Position numbers and translations under genes: made by a program | The notes under the pieces: generated by a model | Told to the model about the DNA's origin: nothing | Seen by the model: only the letters and a program-made list of their open reading frames with translations | Databases searched by the model: none | In this document: in pieces, positions 47,612 through 56,773 of the stretch | Layout of the letters: each line of letters starts with the position of its first letter | How positions within the stretch are numbered: the stretch's first letter is position 1 | Assembly: GCA_016194705.1 (NCBI GenBank) | Contig: JACQAZ010000033.1 | Location: forward strand, 20,413 to 84,412 | Origin: Elusimicrobiota bacterium | GTDB lineage: Bacteria; Elusimicrobiota; Elusimicrobia; UBA1565; UBA9628 | Direction of reading: 5' to 3' | Length of the DNA stretch: 64,000 bases

Positions 47612-48883
47612 GTGCCAGACGCTCGATCGCGCCCGTTAAGCCTTTTCGACATCGCCTGCATCGGCGTCAACGCGATCGTCGGCTCGAGCATCTTCCTGTT
47701 TCCCGGGCGGCTGGCGGGCATGCTGGGGCCCGCTTCCGTGCTCTCGTTCGCGCTCAGCGGTGCCCTGCTGGGCTGCGTGGCGCTGTGCTTCGCCGAGGCC
47801 TCCGCCGATTTCGACGGCCACGGCGGGCCGTACCTCTACGCGCGCGCCGCCTTCGGTCCGTCGACGGGCTACGCGATCGGCTGGCTGTGCTGGCTCGCCG
47901 AGGTCCTGAGCCTCTCGGCGGTGGCCGACGGGATCGCGGTCTATCTCGGCTACTTCGACCCATCCTGGGCCTCGCCCGCCGTCGTCAAAGGCTCCGCGGC
48001 TTTCGTCATCGTCTTGATGGGGGCCATCAACTACCGGGGGGTCAAGCTCGGCGCCTGGACCTCGAACGCCTTCACGCTCGCCAAGCTCGTGCCTTTGCTG
48101 CTCTTCGTCGTCGTCGGCCTGCCGCAGGTCAAGGCCGTCCATTTCGCGCCGTTCGCCCCGCACGGCTGGAAGCCCATGGGCGCGGCCTGCCTGCTGACCT
48201 TCTTCGCCTACTCGGGCTTCGAGGTCGTGCCGGTCCCTGCCGGAGAGGTCTGCGAGGCGAAGAAGATGGTCCCGCTGGCGACGGTCTTCTCTATGGGGGT
48301 CTCGGCCCTCCTTTATATGGCGATCCAGGCGGCCGCCGTCGGCCTGCACCCGGGCCTCGCGCAAAGCGAGAGGCCGCTGGCCGACGCGGCGGCCGTCGCG
48401 CTGGGGCCTTGGGGCGCGACGCTCATCGTGATCGGCGCCGTGATCTCGACGGCCGGCTTTTGCGCCGGCTGCGCCTTGGGAGGGCCGCGCTACCTCGTGG
48501 CCCTGGCCGACCAGGGCGACTGGCCGAAGGCGTTCTCGCGCAGGCACGAGCGCTTCGACACGCCCTGGCTTGCCGTCCTCGCGACGACGGGGCTGTCCTT
48601 GGCCGCGGCCATGCTGCTCGACTTCAACAAGCTCGTCGACATCACCGTCGTCGTGGTGTGCGCGCAGTACCTCTCGACCTGCGCGGCGGTCCCGATCATG
48701 CGGCGTCAGAAAACGAGGCGGGAAGGGTTTCGACTGCCGGGCGGGCTGCTCCTGCCCGTCATCGGCTTCGTCTCGACGTTGTGGCTTGGCTCGCAGGCCA
48801 GCCGCACGGAGCTCCTCTGTTGCCTCGGCATGCTCGCGGCCGGTTTCGCGCTGCGCCGTGGTCTCAAGTTGGCTATTGACTAA
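47612..48883 (+). CDS. APC-family amino-acid permease
   Basis: The protein has 423 residues and about twelve helices. VNAIVGSSIFLFPGRLAG is the substrate-binding first helix motif of the APC superfamily (GxGIF type), and GAxNYRGVKLGAW and FAYSGFEVVPVPAGE are the usual later signatures. Substrate unknown (amino acid or amine). GTG start with weak ribosome site. Confidence 0.85.
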   Translation: MPDARSRPLSLFDIACIGVNAIVGSSIFLFPGRLAGMLGPASVLSFALSGALLGCVALCFAEASADFDGHGGPYLYARAAFGPSTGYAIGWLCWLAEVLSLSAVADGIAVYLGYFDPSWASPAVVKGSAAFVIVLMGAINYRGVKLGAWTSNAFTLAKLVPLLLFVVVGLPQVKAVHFAPFAPHGWKPMGAACLLTFFAYSGFEVVPVPAGEVCEAKKMVPLATVFSMGVSALLYMAIQAAAVGLHPGLAQSERPLADAAAVALGPWGATLIVIGAVISTAGFCAGCALGGPRYLVALADQGDWPKAFSRRHERFDTPWLAVLATTGLSLAAAMLLDFNKLVDITVVVVCAQYLSTCAAVPIMRRQKTRREGFRLPGGLLLPVIGFVSTLWLGSQASRTELLCCLGMLAAGFALRRGLKLAID

Positions 48884-48885
48884 TA

Positions 48886-48911
48886 ATATAATTAGATATA
48901 TACTTAGATAT
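48886..48911 (+). promoter_or_regulatory. AT-rich promoter/operator of the TA pair
   Basis: ATAATATAATTAGATATATACTTAGATATAT-type sequence with two TTAGATATA direct repeats 12 nt apart (48892 and 48904). Such repeats upstream of an antitoxin are likely autoregulatory sites, and TATAAT-like boxes overlap them. Confidence 0.5.
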
Positions 48912-49187
48912 ATGGATAAGATCATACCAATCAGCGACCTCCAGTCGAAGGCCAAGAAATACGTCGATCAAGTCAAGAAGACCTCCGAGCCGGTCGTGAT
49001 CACCCAGCGGGGCCGCGCAGCGGCCGTGCTCGTCAACTACGATGATTTCGAGGGGATCATGGCGGCCCAGCAGGAGATGTCGTTCCCCGACTGGCGCAAA
49101 CGGCTCGAGAGGGCGCGCAAGGAATCCGCCGAGGGCAAGGGTCTCGAGCTCGACGCCTATCTTCGAAAGAGGAAGCGCCGCGGTTGA
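48912..49187 (+). CDS. Phd/YefM-family antitoxin
   Basis: The protein has 91 residues. The N-terminal DNA-binding part (IIPISDLQSKAKKYVDQVKKTSEPVVITQRGRAAAVLV) is typical of Phd/YefM; the C-terminal tail (YLRKRKRRG) is charged and would wrap the toxin. The stop overlaps the toxin start. The AT-rich upstream repeats suggest autorepression. Confidence 0.9.
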   Translation: MDKIIPISDLQSKAKKYVDQVKKTSEPVVITQRGRAAAVLVNYDDFEGIMAAQQEMSFPDWRKRLERARKESAEGKGLELDAYLRKRKRRG

Positions 49188-49432
49188 GAGTCGTCCTTCT
49201 CGCGCAGGCCCAGGAAGACCTCGACGAGATTTCCGAGCCGCTTTTCTCGGAGGTCGTCAAGCGCCTGGAGACTCTCAAGGATTTCCCGGAACTCGGCGCG
49301 CCGATGGCGGGCCCCTTCGCGGGATGGCGGAGCACGGTCGCCGGGCTGTTTCGCGTCGTCTACCGGCTCACGCCCCGCGGCGTCATCGAAGTCGCCTACG
49401 TCAGGGATTGCAGGCGCAGTCCGCTCCAATGA
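49184..49432 (+). CDS. ParE/RelE-family toxin
   Basis: The protein has 82 residues from a TTG overlapping the antitoxin stop (TTGA). RVVLLAQAQEDLDEI at the start and FRVVYRLTPRGVIEVAYVRDCRR near the end are ParE/RelE-like. Antitoxin-toxin order and overlap support a type II module. Whether it cuts mRNA or acts on gyrase cannot be read from the sequence. Confidence 0.8.
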   Translation: MRVVLLAQAQEDLDEISEPLFSEVVKRLETLKDFPELGAPMAGPFAGWRSTVAGLFRVVYRLTPRGVIEVAYVRDCRRSPLQ

Positions 49433-49503
49433 TTCCGGCCGCTTGACTCGGACGTCCCAACAAGCCAAAATCCATCTGGCGCCTCAATTCGCCAGGAGAA
49501 ACC

Positions 49504-50082
49504 ATGAAAGAACTTATCGCGGCCGCCATCGTATTCCTGCCGTACGGCTTTGCATCAGCCGAGACCTTCCAAATCGATCCAGCGCACAGCTCGGTGAGCT
49601 TCCGGGTCCGGCACCTCGTCTCGAAGGTCACGGGCCGCTTCAACAAGTTCGAGGGCAATTTCGACTACGAAAAGGGAAAACCCGGAGCCTGGAAGACCTC
49701 GGCCAACATCGACCCGGCCAGCATCAACACCGACGTCCCCAAGCGGGACGACCACCTGCGCTCTCCGGACTTCTTCGACGTGGCCAAGTGCCCCGAGATG
49801 GCCTTCAAGAGCACGAAGGTCGACGGCGTCAAGGGAGACAAGGCCAAGCTCCACGGGGACCTCACGCTCCACTGCGTGACCAAGCCCGTGGTCCTGGACC
49901 TCGAGCTCGCCGGCACCGTGAACTCCCCGATGGGTCTTAGGGCCGGGGCGACCGCGACCGGCAAGGTCAACCGCAAGGATTTCGGCATCGTCTGGAACAA
50001 AACCCTCGATTCGGGAGGGCTCATGCTCGGCGACGACGTCGAGATCACCATCGAGGTCGAGGGCGGAGCCAAGAAAGGGTGA
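49504..50082 (+). CDS. YceI-family periplasmic protein, second copy
   Basis: The protein has 192 residues with a signal peptide (FASAET). [29 protein letters not shown] and a terminal VEITIEVEG are classical YceI features, closer to the textbook family than the copy at 22730. It begins an operon with msrP and msrQ, overlapping msrP by 4 nt. It may bind a quinone-like lipid or assist the heme-quinol chemistry of MsrQ. Confidence 0.9.
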   Translation: MKELIAAAIVFLPYGFASAETFQIDPAHSSVSFRVRHLVSKVTGRFNKFEGNFDYEKGKPGAWKTSANIDPASINTDVPKRDDHLRSPDFFDVAKCPEMAFKSTKVDGVKGDKAKLHGDLTLHCVTKPVVLDLELAGTVNSPMGLRAGATATGKVNRKDFGIVWNKTLDSGGLMLGDDVEITIEVEGGAKKG

Positions 50083-50981
50083 TGGGCCAAGCCCCGGGCG
50101 ATATCAAGGCCTCCGAGATCACGCCCGAGAGCGTCTGGCTCGATCGACGGACCTTCCTGAAAGCGGCCGGCATCGCCGCGGTCTCGGCCCTTGTCCCGCG
50201 CCTGGCGCGCGCCGGCGGCGCTGATGACAAGCCGACTTCGTTCGATGATATCACGCATTACAACAACTTCTACGAGTTCGGCACCGACAAGCTCTCCCCG
50301 TCGCGCGAGGCGCCGAAATACCTGAAGGCGCGGCCCTGGAGCGTGCGCGTCGAGGGCCTCGTCGCCAAGCCCAAGACCTGGGACATCGACGAGGTCGTCA
50401 AGAGATTCCCGGCCGAAGAGCGCGTCTACCATTTGCGGTGCGTCGAGGCTTGGTCGGCGGTGGTGCCGTGGAGCGGTTTTCCGCTCTCCGCGCTGCTCAA
50501 GAAGGCCGAACCCAAGTCCAAGGCGAAGTACGTCGCCTTCCAGACCTTGCTCGACCCCAAGCAGATGCCCGGGCAGAACGCCTCCGTGCTCCCGTGGCCG
50601 TACGTCGAGGGCCTGCGCCTCGACGAGGCCATGCATCCCCTGACCATGCTGGCCACAGGGCTTTACGGGAAACCGCTCCCGGCGCAGGACGGCGCGCCGA
50701 TCCGTCTCGTCGTGCCGTGGAAGTACGGGTTCAAGAGCATCAAATCGATCGTGAAGGTCATGCTCGTCGAGCGCCAGCCGCCGACGACCTGGAACATCGC
50801 CGCGCCCAACGAATACGGCTTCTACTCGAACGTCAACCCGGCCGTCGATCACCCGCGCTGGAGCCAGAAGACCGAGCGGCGCCTGGGCGACCTGTTCCGC
50901 CACCCGACCTTGCCCTTCAACGGCTACGAGACCCAGGTCGCCGGCCTCTATAAGGGCATGGACCTGGCCAAGGACTTTTGA
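50079..50981 (+). CDS. msrP: periplasmic methionine sulfoxide reductase catalytic subunit
   Basis: The protein has 300 residues. Tat signal [10 protein letters not shown] at 22-31, then the molybdopterin-binding fold of YedY/MsrP with the cofactor Cys in HLRCVEAWS and SGFPLSALL, ending [10 protein letters not shown]. It repairs oxidised methionines in periplasmic proteins using electrons from MsrQ. The start is a GTG at 50079 or the ATG at 50082. Confidence 0.93.
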   Translation: MMGQAPGDIKASEITPESVWLDRRTFLKAAGIAAVSALVPRLARAGGADDKPTSFDDITHYNNFYEFGTDKLSPSREAPKYLKARPWSVRVEGLVAKPKTWDIDEVVKRFPAEERVYHLRCVEAWSAVVPWSGFPLSALLKKAEPKSKAKYVAFQTLLDPKQMPGQNASVLPWPYVEGLRLDEAMHPLTMLATGLYGKPLPAQDGAPIRLVVPWKYGFKSIKSIVKVMLVERQPPTTWNIAAPNEYGFYSNVNPAVDHPRWSQKTERRLGDLFRHPTLPFNGYETQVAGLYKGMDLAKDF

Positions 50982-51547
50982 AGGTCCTCGTCTTCATCGC
51001 CGGGCTCGCTCCTTTGGTCCGCCTCGCGTGGCGCGGGACCCACGGAAGCCTCGGCGCCAACCCCGTGCAGACCGTGCAGTTCGAGACGGGCTTGTGGGCG
51101 CTGAGGCTGCTGTTCGCGACGTTGGGCGTCACGCCTCTCGTGCGGCTGACGGGCCGCTCTGAACTCATCCGAGTTCGCCGCATGATCGGCCTTTTCGCGT
51201 TCCTGTACGCGACGCTCCATTTCTCGACGTATCTGGTGCTCGACATGTTCTTCGACTGGAAGGCGATCTGGAAGGACGTCGCCAAGCACCTTTGGATCAC
51301 GGCCGGCTTCTCCGCATTCGTCCTGATGATCCCGTTGGCGGTGACCTCGACGGACGCCATGATCCGGCGGCTGGGCAAGCGGTGGGGCCAGCTGCATCGT
51401 CTGATCTATCCAGCCGCGATTCTCGGGGTCATCCACTTCCTCTGGCTCGTCAAGAAGGACAAGACCGAGCCGCTGATCTACGCCGCTATTCTCGCCATCC
51501 TGCTTGGCTATCGAATCGCAAGCCGCCTGCTGAGTCAGCGGGCGTAG
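50978..51547 (+). CDS. msrQ: heme-binding membrane subunit of MsrPQ
   Basis: The protein has 189 residues and five or six helices, TTG start overlapping msrP. Heme-ligand histidines appear in [28 protein letters not shown]. It passes electrons from the quinone pool to MsrP. Its 3' end overlaps the convergent DoxX-like gene by 13 nt. Confidence 0.9.
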   Translation: MKVLVFIAGLAPLVRLAWRGTHGSLGANPVQTVQFETGLWALRLLFATLGVTPLVRLTGRSELIRVRRMIGLFAFLYATLHFSTYLVLDMFFDWKAIWKDVAKHLWITAGFSAFVLMIPLAVTSTDAMIRRLGKRWGQLHRLIYPAAILGVIHFLWLVKKDKTEPLIYAAILAILLGYRIASRLLSQRA

Positions 51548-51900
51548 AGGTAAGCCCAGTAGATCAAGACGCCCTGCAGCGGCAGTCGCGCCCAAGCCCA
51601 GAGCGGCGCGACCCCGGGCGCGGCGGGTTTCGGGCCGCCGCTGGTCGCGGCCATGTGGATGTTGGCGGGAAACACGGCGACCAAGAGCGCGATGAGCCCC
51701 CAGGCCGCCAAAGACGAGCAGCGCGGCACGAGCAGAAGAATCCCGAGCCCTAGCTCGATGAGACCGCTGAGCCAGACCAATTCGCGGTGCCAGGGCAGGT
51801 AGGGGGGCATCAGCCGCTCATACCACTTCGTTCGGACGAAATGGCCGATGCCGCTCGTGATGAAGAGCGAGGCGAAGATCCAGCGCGGGATTTCGTTCAA
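51535..51900 (-). CDS. DoxX/MauE-like membrane protein
   Basis: The protein has 121 residues and four helices, with SLFITSGIGHFVRTKWY and SGLIELGLGILLL characteristic of DoxX-like proteins. Often linked to quinone or thiol redox chemistry; role here unknown. It is convergent with msrQ and divergent from the aspartyl-protease-like gene. Confidence 0.75.
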   Translation of the reverse strand: MNEIPRWIFASLFITSGIGHFVRTKWYERLMPPYLPWHRELVWLSGLIELGLGILLLVPRCSSLAAWGLIALLVAVFPANIHMAATSGGPKPAAPGVAPLWAWARLPLQGVLIYWAYLYAR

Positions 51901-51951
51901 GCCCAGCGATTATACCTTGACGCGCGGCCGTTTGGGTGGCAAACTCTCCTG

Positions 51952-52812
51952 GTGTGGAAGGCTCGGCTGTTTGCCGCGATCATGCTGGCCGCCGGCGTCG
52001 CGTCGTGCCGCTCGGCGCCCAGGCGCGAGACCGTCGAGATGATCAGGATCCCCTTCGATTTCGACGTCAAGGACGAGCTCGTGCCAAGAAACCCGGTCGT
52101 GTCCGCCGAGATCGGCGGGCGCCGCGTCCTGCTGCTGCTCGACACGGGCGCCAACGGCCAGGTCTTGGACCGGGGCCTCGCGCTCGGCTTGGGGCTCAAG
52201 GCCGCGCCGGCCGAGGCCGGGCAGGACCACTACGGCAATAAGGTCGCGACCGAGGATTTGCCCTCCGTCCCCATCTCCCTGGGGCGGTGGCGGACCGAGC
52301 TCGCGCATCCGACCGCCATCCCTCGCCCCCAATCGCTGCGCGAGCGCGGCATCTTGGGGACTTTGAGCCCGCAGAATCTGCTCGAAACGGGCGTCGTCAT
52401 GCTCGATCTCTCCGCGCGCGAGCTCCTGATCGCCCCGACCAACCCGCGCGACCTGGATCGGTGGCTCAAGGAGGTTTTCCCCGGGCGCGACTTCGCCGCC
52501 CTCCCGACCAGGATGGAACAGCAAAGTCTAGAGGTCGTCGTCCCCGCCGCGCTCAAAGGCCGTGCCAAGGTTCCCGTCCTTCTGGATACGGGCAGCGGCA
52601 GCACGGAATTCTCCGACGACTATGCCAAGGACGGCGTCCGTGATGGAATCGTGGAACTCGCGGGCCGCGAGCTCAAGGTGGCGAGGATCGAGGTCCGCTC
52701 CTTCAAGGGGCAGGCCTACATGTCGGGCATACTCGGTCTCGACGGCCTGCGCGGGCTCGTGCTGGTGTTCCCCCAGGGCAGGGCGCGCGTGCTGCTCGGC
52801 TTCGCGAAATGA
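51952..52812 (+). CDS. aspartyl-protease-like lipoprotein with two DTG sites
   Basis: The protein has 286 residues from a GTG. A lipoprotein signal with lipobox VASC (C19) is followed by two retropepsin-like lobes: LLLLDTGANG with D64 and VPVLLDTGSG with D212. Two DTG motifs in one chain would form a complete pepsin-like active site, whereas most bacterial homologues dimerise. The next gene's start overlaps its stop. Substrate unknown. Confidence 0.75.
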   Translation: MWKARLFAAIMLAAGVASCRSAPRRETVEMIRIPFDFDVKDELVPRNPVVSAEIGGRRVLLLLDTGANGQVLDRGLALGLGLKAAPAEAGQDHYGNKVATEDLPSVPISLGRWRTELAHPTAIPRPQSLRERGILGTLSPQNLLETGVVMLDLSARELLIAPTNPRDLDRWLKEVFPGRDFAALPTRMEQQSLEVVVPAALKGRAKVPVLLDTGSGSTEFSDDYAKDGVRDGIVELAGRELKVARIEVRSFKGQAYMSGILGLDGLRGLVLVFPQGRARVLLGFAK

Positions 52813-53183
52813 GAGCGGTCTTCCTCGCCGGGCTGTCGCTGGCCTTCACCGCCTGCGTGACGCCGGTCGCCAAGCACCGGGGCGAGGGCGCGGCCGCGGT
52901 GCTCGACGCCAGCCCCGAAGAGGTCCGCGCCGCGCTCCACCGCCTCTGGGACGGCGGCGGTCCGGGCTGGAGCGTCATCGATCGAGAAAGCTCGGCGCAG
53001 CGCCTTTACCATCTGCACGGCGTCACGATCCGCTATACCGCCTATTGGGAGCCCGGCGCGCGGCCCGGACAGCTTCGCGTCGAGATGGTCTGCGAGGGCC
53101 CCGCGGTGGCGGGAGACGTCTACGACCGCGGCCAGGGACAGCTTCTCATTCGGCTCGAAGAAGACATCCGCAAAGCCCGTTGA
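52809..53183 (+). CDS. small lipoprotein of unknown function
   Basis: The protein has 124 residues with a lipobox (FTAC) and an alpha/beta domain with SPEEVRAALHRLW, a pattern seen in exported proteins of the DUF3568/BamC-like kind, but not certain. Its ATG overlaps the protease-like gene's stop. The last codons overlap the -35 box of the next promoter. Confidence 0.55.
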   Translation: MRAVFLAGLSLAFTACVTPVAKHRGEGAAAVLDASPEEVRAALHRLWDGGGPGWSVIDRESSAQRLYHLHGVTIRYTAYWEPGARPGQLRVEMVCEGPAVAGDVYDRGQGQLLIRLEEDIRKAR

Positions 53184-53208
53184 CAACGCCGGGCATGTTT
53201 CCTATGCT
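53180..53208 (+). promoter_or_regulatory. sigma-70 promoter
   Basis: TTGACA (53180-53185), 17 nt, TATGCT (53203-53208). It precedes the lipoprotein gene at 53256 with a leader of about 40 nt and the ribosome site GGAGGG. Confidence 0.75.
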
Positions 53209-53255
53209 TTGGTGCGCAATTTAATGCGGGAAGCGCAAATCGTGCAGGAGGGAAG

Positions 53256-53618
53256 ATGATCAAGAAGAGTCAGTTGTTCGCGGTCTTGGCTTTGGGCGCC
53301 AGCGTCGTCTTGGCGGGCTGCATGGTGTACCCGGTCTCAGTCTCGCCGTCGTCTCATTACATCGGCCCCAACGACACGGTCACGGAGATCGGCCCCGCCA
53401 ACGGGTCGGCCTTCTGCGTCATGCCTTTGGGCATCCCGATCTGCGAGCCCCATCAGATGGGCCCGGCGATCGACGCGGCACTGAAGTCATCGGGTGGTGA
53501 CGCCCTCCTCAATGTGAGGGTCGACTTCCATTCGTACAATCTCATGTTCGTGGTCATACTGCGGACCGACGTCTACGGGACCGCGGCTAAGATCAGGAAA
53601 GGCGGCAGCAGAGGCTAG
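53256..53618 (+). CDS. TRL-like lipoprotein
   Basis: The protein has 120 residues. Lipobox LAGC, then a GSAFCVMPLGIPICEP segment and GGDALLNVRVDFHSYN, resembling the TRL-like protein family found beside tRNA genes or envelope genes. Function unknown. It has a good sigma-70 promoter and GGAGGG site. Confidence 0.65.
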   Translation: MIKKSQLFAVLALGASVVLAGCMVYPVSVSPSSHYIGPNDTVTEIGPANGSAFCVMPLGIPICEPHQMGPAIDAALKSSGGDALLNVRVDFHSYNLMFVVILRTDVYGTAAKIRKGGSRG

Positions 53619-53699
53619 ACTCGCCGCTGACCTGCCCCCGTCCCGCGCGTACAGCGCGCGGGGCGGGGCCGGATCATTTTCGTGACAGGGGTGTTTCCG

Positions 53700-55136
53700 A
53701 TGAGAAAGGTCTTCTCTATTCTGTCCGCCGTTTCGGCCCCGATCCTGTTGGCCGGCTGCGTCGCGAGCTTGGTGCCACTGAAAACCACCGAGCCGACGTC
53801 CTCCAGCAGGACTCCCGAGCCGCTTAAGAAGAAAATCCCTCTGCCCGTCGTCATCAACGTCGACGCGCCCGACTCGATGCCCTCTTGGGGCGGCAAGAAC
53901 ACCTACCCCGTCAAGCATTATCTCGAGAAGGCTTTCCACGACGCGGGCGAGGCGGTGTTCTCCGGGGCCGCCGTCCCCGGCGACTATGCCTACACCTTGG
54001 AGGTACAGGCTCTTTCATCGCAGCTCAAGGACACTTCCGGGTTCGGGTCGACCAGCCAGAAGATGAACTTCCAGACCGAGCTCAACACGGTCCTGCGCGA
54101 CCCCGAGGGCAAGACCATACAGAACAAGAATTTCTCCGGGTCGTCTGAAAGCGCGTTCGACGCGGTCAACGTCCCGGAAGCGGTTTGGACCGTCTCTTAC
54201 GAGCTGGCCGGGCAGTTCGTCGGCGCGGTGCGGACCGCGCCCTGGCTGCGCTCCGCCTTGAATCCCAAGGCTCCCGGGGGGGCCAATTCAGCCCAGGTCC
54301 AGGCGATGATCGACGCGGCGATGCGCAGCCAGAAGCCGGCCAAGGAAGAAGCGCCCGAGAAGCCGGAGATTCATTCCGACGTGGACGCGGCCCATTACAA
54401 GCTCGGCGAGAACACCGACAATTTCGCGTTGATCATCGGCATCGAGAAATACCAGAACAACCTCCCGCAGGCCGATTTCGCGGAGAGAGACGCCGACGCC
54501 GTGCACGAGCACCTGCTGGCCATGGGCTATCCGGAGCGCAACATCATCGTCCTCAAGGGCAGCCAGGCGGTGCGCTCGGGCATCGTCAAGAACGTCGAAT
54601 CCTGGCTGCCGAAGAACGTCACTGAGAAGTCCAAGGTCTTCTTCTACTTTTCCGGCCACGGCGCTCCCGACACCAAGAACGGGGCGGCCTATCTCGTGCC
54701 CTGGGACGGCGACGCGAAATTTCTGGAGGACACGGCTTATCCGGTCAAGCGCCTCTACGAGAAGCTCAACTCCCTGCCCGCCAAGTCGGTCCTGGTTGCC
54801 ATGGACTCCTGCTTCTCCGGCGCGGGCGGACGCTCGGTGATCCCGAAAGGGGCGAGGCCTCTGGTCACGCATGTCGAGGAGGGCGGGATCCCGAGAGGGA
54901 AGCTCGAAGTCTTCGCCGCGGCCAACGGAGACGAGATCACGGGAACGGCTCCGGATCAAGGCCACGGCCTGTTCACCTATTTCTTCCTCAAGGGAATCAA
55001 CGAGAAGAAAGGCTCGGCGACGGCCAAGGACCTCTACGACTACCTGGCTCCCCACGTGGCCGACGCGGCGCGCCGCGACAATCGCGACCAGACGCCGCAG
55101 CTGCTCGGAAGCGTCCCCGACGCCTCGCTCAAGTAA
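53700..55136 (+). CDS. caspase-like (peptidase C14) lipoprotein, copy 1
   Basis: The protein has 478 residues. A lipoprotein signal (LLAGC, C20) is followed by an N-terminal domain of about 200 residues with LPVVINVDAPDSMPSWGG and YAYTLEVQALSSQLKD, a linker, and a C14 domain (about 240-475). The catalytic dyad is present: His in FYFSGHGAP and Cys in MDSCFSGAG. It is probably a surface- or periplasm-anchored protease. The neighbour is a full-length tandem copy. Confidence 0.85.
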   Translation: MRKVFSILSAVSAPILLAGCVASLVPLKTTEPTSSSRTPEPLKKKIPLPVVINVDAPDSMPSWGGKNTYPVKHYLEKAFHDAGEAVFSGAAVPGDYAYTLEVQALSSQLKDTSGFGSTSQKMNFQTELNTVLRDPEGKTIQNKNFSGSSESAFDAVNVPEAVWTVSYELAGQFVGAVRTAPWLRSALNPKAPGGANSAQVQAMIDAAMRSQKPAKEEAPEKPEIHSDVDAAHYKLGENTDNFALIIGIEKYQNNLPQADFAERDADAVHEHLLAMGYPERNIIVLKGSQAVRSGIVKNVESWLPKNVTEKSKVFFYFSGHGAPDTKNGAAYLVPWDGDAKFLEDTAYPVKRLYEKLNSLPAKSVLVAMDSCFSGAGGRSVIPKGARPLVTHVEEGGIPRGKLEVFAAANGDEITGTAPDQGHGLFTYFFLKGINEKKGSATAKDLYDYLAPHVADAARRDNRDQTPQLLGSVPDASLK

Positions 55137-55149
55137 CCGCGAGGAAGCG

Positions 55150-56676
55150 GTGAGAAGGACGGGACGCTTCGCCGCGATTTTTCTCGCCGCCGCCGGGCTG
55201 CTCGCCGCCTGCCTCACGCCCTCCCAGTTGTCGCAAATCCAGTCCTCGTCGGACCGCCCATGTCAGGCCGGCGCGGACGCGGGCGGCGCCGCGATGACGA
55301 TGGACGCGCTGACCGCCGAACTGGCGGCCTCGAATTGCCGAGCCTCGCTTCAGCCGCTGCGGTACTCCCCGCCTCCGTCCGCGATCAAAGCCCTCGAACC
55401 TCTCAAGAGAAGGATCCCGTCGCCCCTGGTCGTCGCCGTGGAGGCCGAGGAGAAGATGCCGTCTTGGGGCGGGCGGTTCACTTTCCCCCTGAAGCGCTGC
55501 CTCGAGAAGGCCTTCTCAGACGCGGGAGCGGCGGCTTTCGCATCGGACGCGGCGGCGGGCGACTACGCCTTCACCATGAAGGTGCAGGCGCTCTCGTCCC
55601 AGCTGCGCGAGAACGCGGCGGGCGGAGCCGAATTTCAAGCCGACCTCAACGTCATGCTCCACGACCCCGACGGCAAGCTCATCCTGAGCAAGAACTACTC
55701 CGGCTCGGCGCAAAGCGCCTTCGACAAGGCGGTCGTTCCCGAGGCGGTGTGGAGCGCGAGCTATCGTCTCGCCGGCGAGTTCCTGAGCCAGGTCCGGGAC
55801 GCGCCGTGGCTGCGCGGGGCCCTCAACCCCAGGGCTCCCGCGGGCGCCGACCGGGCCCGGATCCAGGCGATGATCGACTCCGCGGTGAAGGCTCCGCGCG
55901 ATGAGCCGGAGATAAATTCCGACGTCGACGAGCCTGTCTACAGGCTCGCGAAGAACCCCGACGACTTCGCCTTGGTCATCGGCATCGAGAAGTACGCGAA
56001 CCTCCCGGCCGCCGACTATGCCGAGCGCGACGCCCAGGCGATGCGCTCGCACCTTCTGGCCCTGGGCTATCCGGAGCGCAACATCCTGTTCCTCAAAGGC
56101 AGTCAGGCGGTGCGCTCCGGCATCACTAAATATGTCGAATCCTGGCTTCCCAAGAACGTCAACAAGAACTCGCGCGTGTTCTTCTACTTCTCAGGGCACG
56201 GAGCGCCGGACGCCAAGACCGGCCGGGCCTATCTGGTGCCGTGGGACGGGGACCCCAAGTTCCTAGATGACACGGCCTACCCGGTCAAGCGCCTGTATGA
56301 GAAGCTCAACGCCCTGCCCGCCAAGTCGGTGCTCGTCGCGTTGGACTCCTGCTTCTCGGGGGCGGGAGGCCGCTCCGTGATCCCGAAGGGGGCGAGGCCG
56401 CTGGTCACGCATGTCGAAGAAGGCGGGATTCCCGCCGGAAAGCTCGAGGTCTTCGCGGCGGCCGACGGCGACGAGATCACCGGCACCGATCCGGCCCAGG
56501 GCCACGGTCTCTTCACCTATTACTTCCTCAAGGGCCTCAACGAGAAGAACGGCGCGGCGTCGGCCAAGAGCCTCTACGACTACCTGGCTCCCCACGTGGC
56601 CGACTCGGCCCGCCGCGAAAACCGCGACCAGACTCCGCAGCTGCTCGGCGGCGTCCCCGACGCCCCGCTCAAATAG
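55150..56676 (+). CDS. caspase-like (peptidase C14) lipoprotein, copy 2
   Basis: The protein has 508 residues from a GTG with GAGGAA before it. Lipobox LLAAC (C21), a short insertion after it, then the same two-domain layout as copy 1, with FYFSGHGAP and LDSCFSGAG intact. The C14 halves are near-identical between the copies (for example SVIPKGARPLVTHVEEGGIP), while the N-terminal halves differ, so the pair arose by duplication and the N-domain diversified or the C-domain was converted. Confidence 0.85.
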   Translation: MRRTGRFAAIFLAAAGLLAACLTPSQLSQIQSSSDRPCQAGADAGGAAMTMDALTAELAASNCRASLQPLRYSPPPSAIKALEPLKRRIPSPLVVAVEAEEKMPSWGGRFTFPLKRCLEKAFSDAGAAAFASDAAAGDYAFTMKVQALSSQLRENAAGGAEFQADLNVMLHDPDGKLILSKNYSGSAQSAFDKAVVPEAVWSASYRLAGEFLSQVRDAPWLRGALNPRAPAGADRARIQAMIDSAVKAPRDEPEINSDVDEPVYRLAKNPDDFALVIGIEKYANLPAADYAERDAQAMRSHLLALGYPERNILFLKGSQAVRSGITKYVESWLPKNVNKNSRVFFYFSGHGAPDAKTGRAYLVPWDGDPKFLDDTAYPVKRLYEKLNALPAKSVLVALDSCFSGAGGRSVIPKGARPLVTHVEEGGIPAGKLEVFAAADGDEITGTDPAQGHGLFTYYFLKGLNEKNGAASAKSLYDYLAPHVADSARRENRDQTPQLLGGVPDAPLK

Positions 56677-56699
56677 AGCTCAAGTCTTTCCCGGCAGGC

Positions 56700-56728
56700 T
56701 TGACAAGACCGTGCGCTAGGGATAGACT
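56700..56728 (+). promoter_or_regulatory. sigma-70 promoter of the DUF3015 gene
   Basis: TTGACA (56700-56705), 17 nt, TAGACT (56723-56728). A leader of about 40 nt leads to the ribosome site AAGGAGA and the ATG at 56774. Confidence 0.75.
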
Positions 56729-56773
56729 TATCACGGTTCGAAGACGTCAATCGCCTGTTCGCAAGGAGACTAC

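Noticed and set aside
53700..56676. Caspase-based antiviral defence system
   Set aside because: Both proteins have lipoprotein signals and no cyclase, TIR, gasdermin or sensor partner is adjacent.
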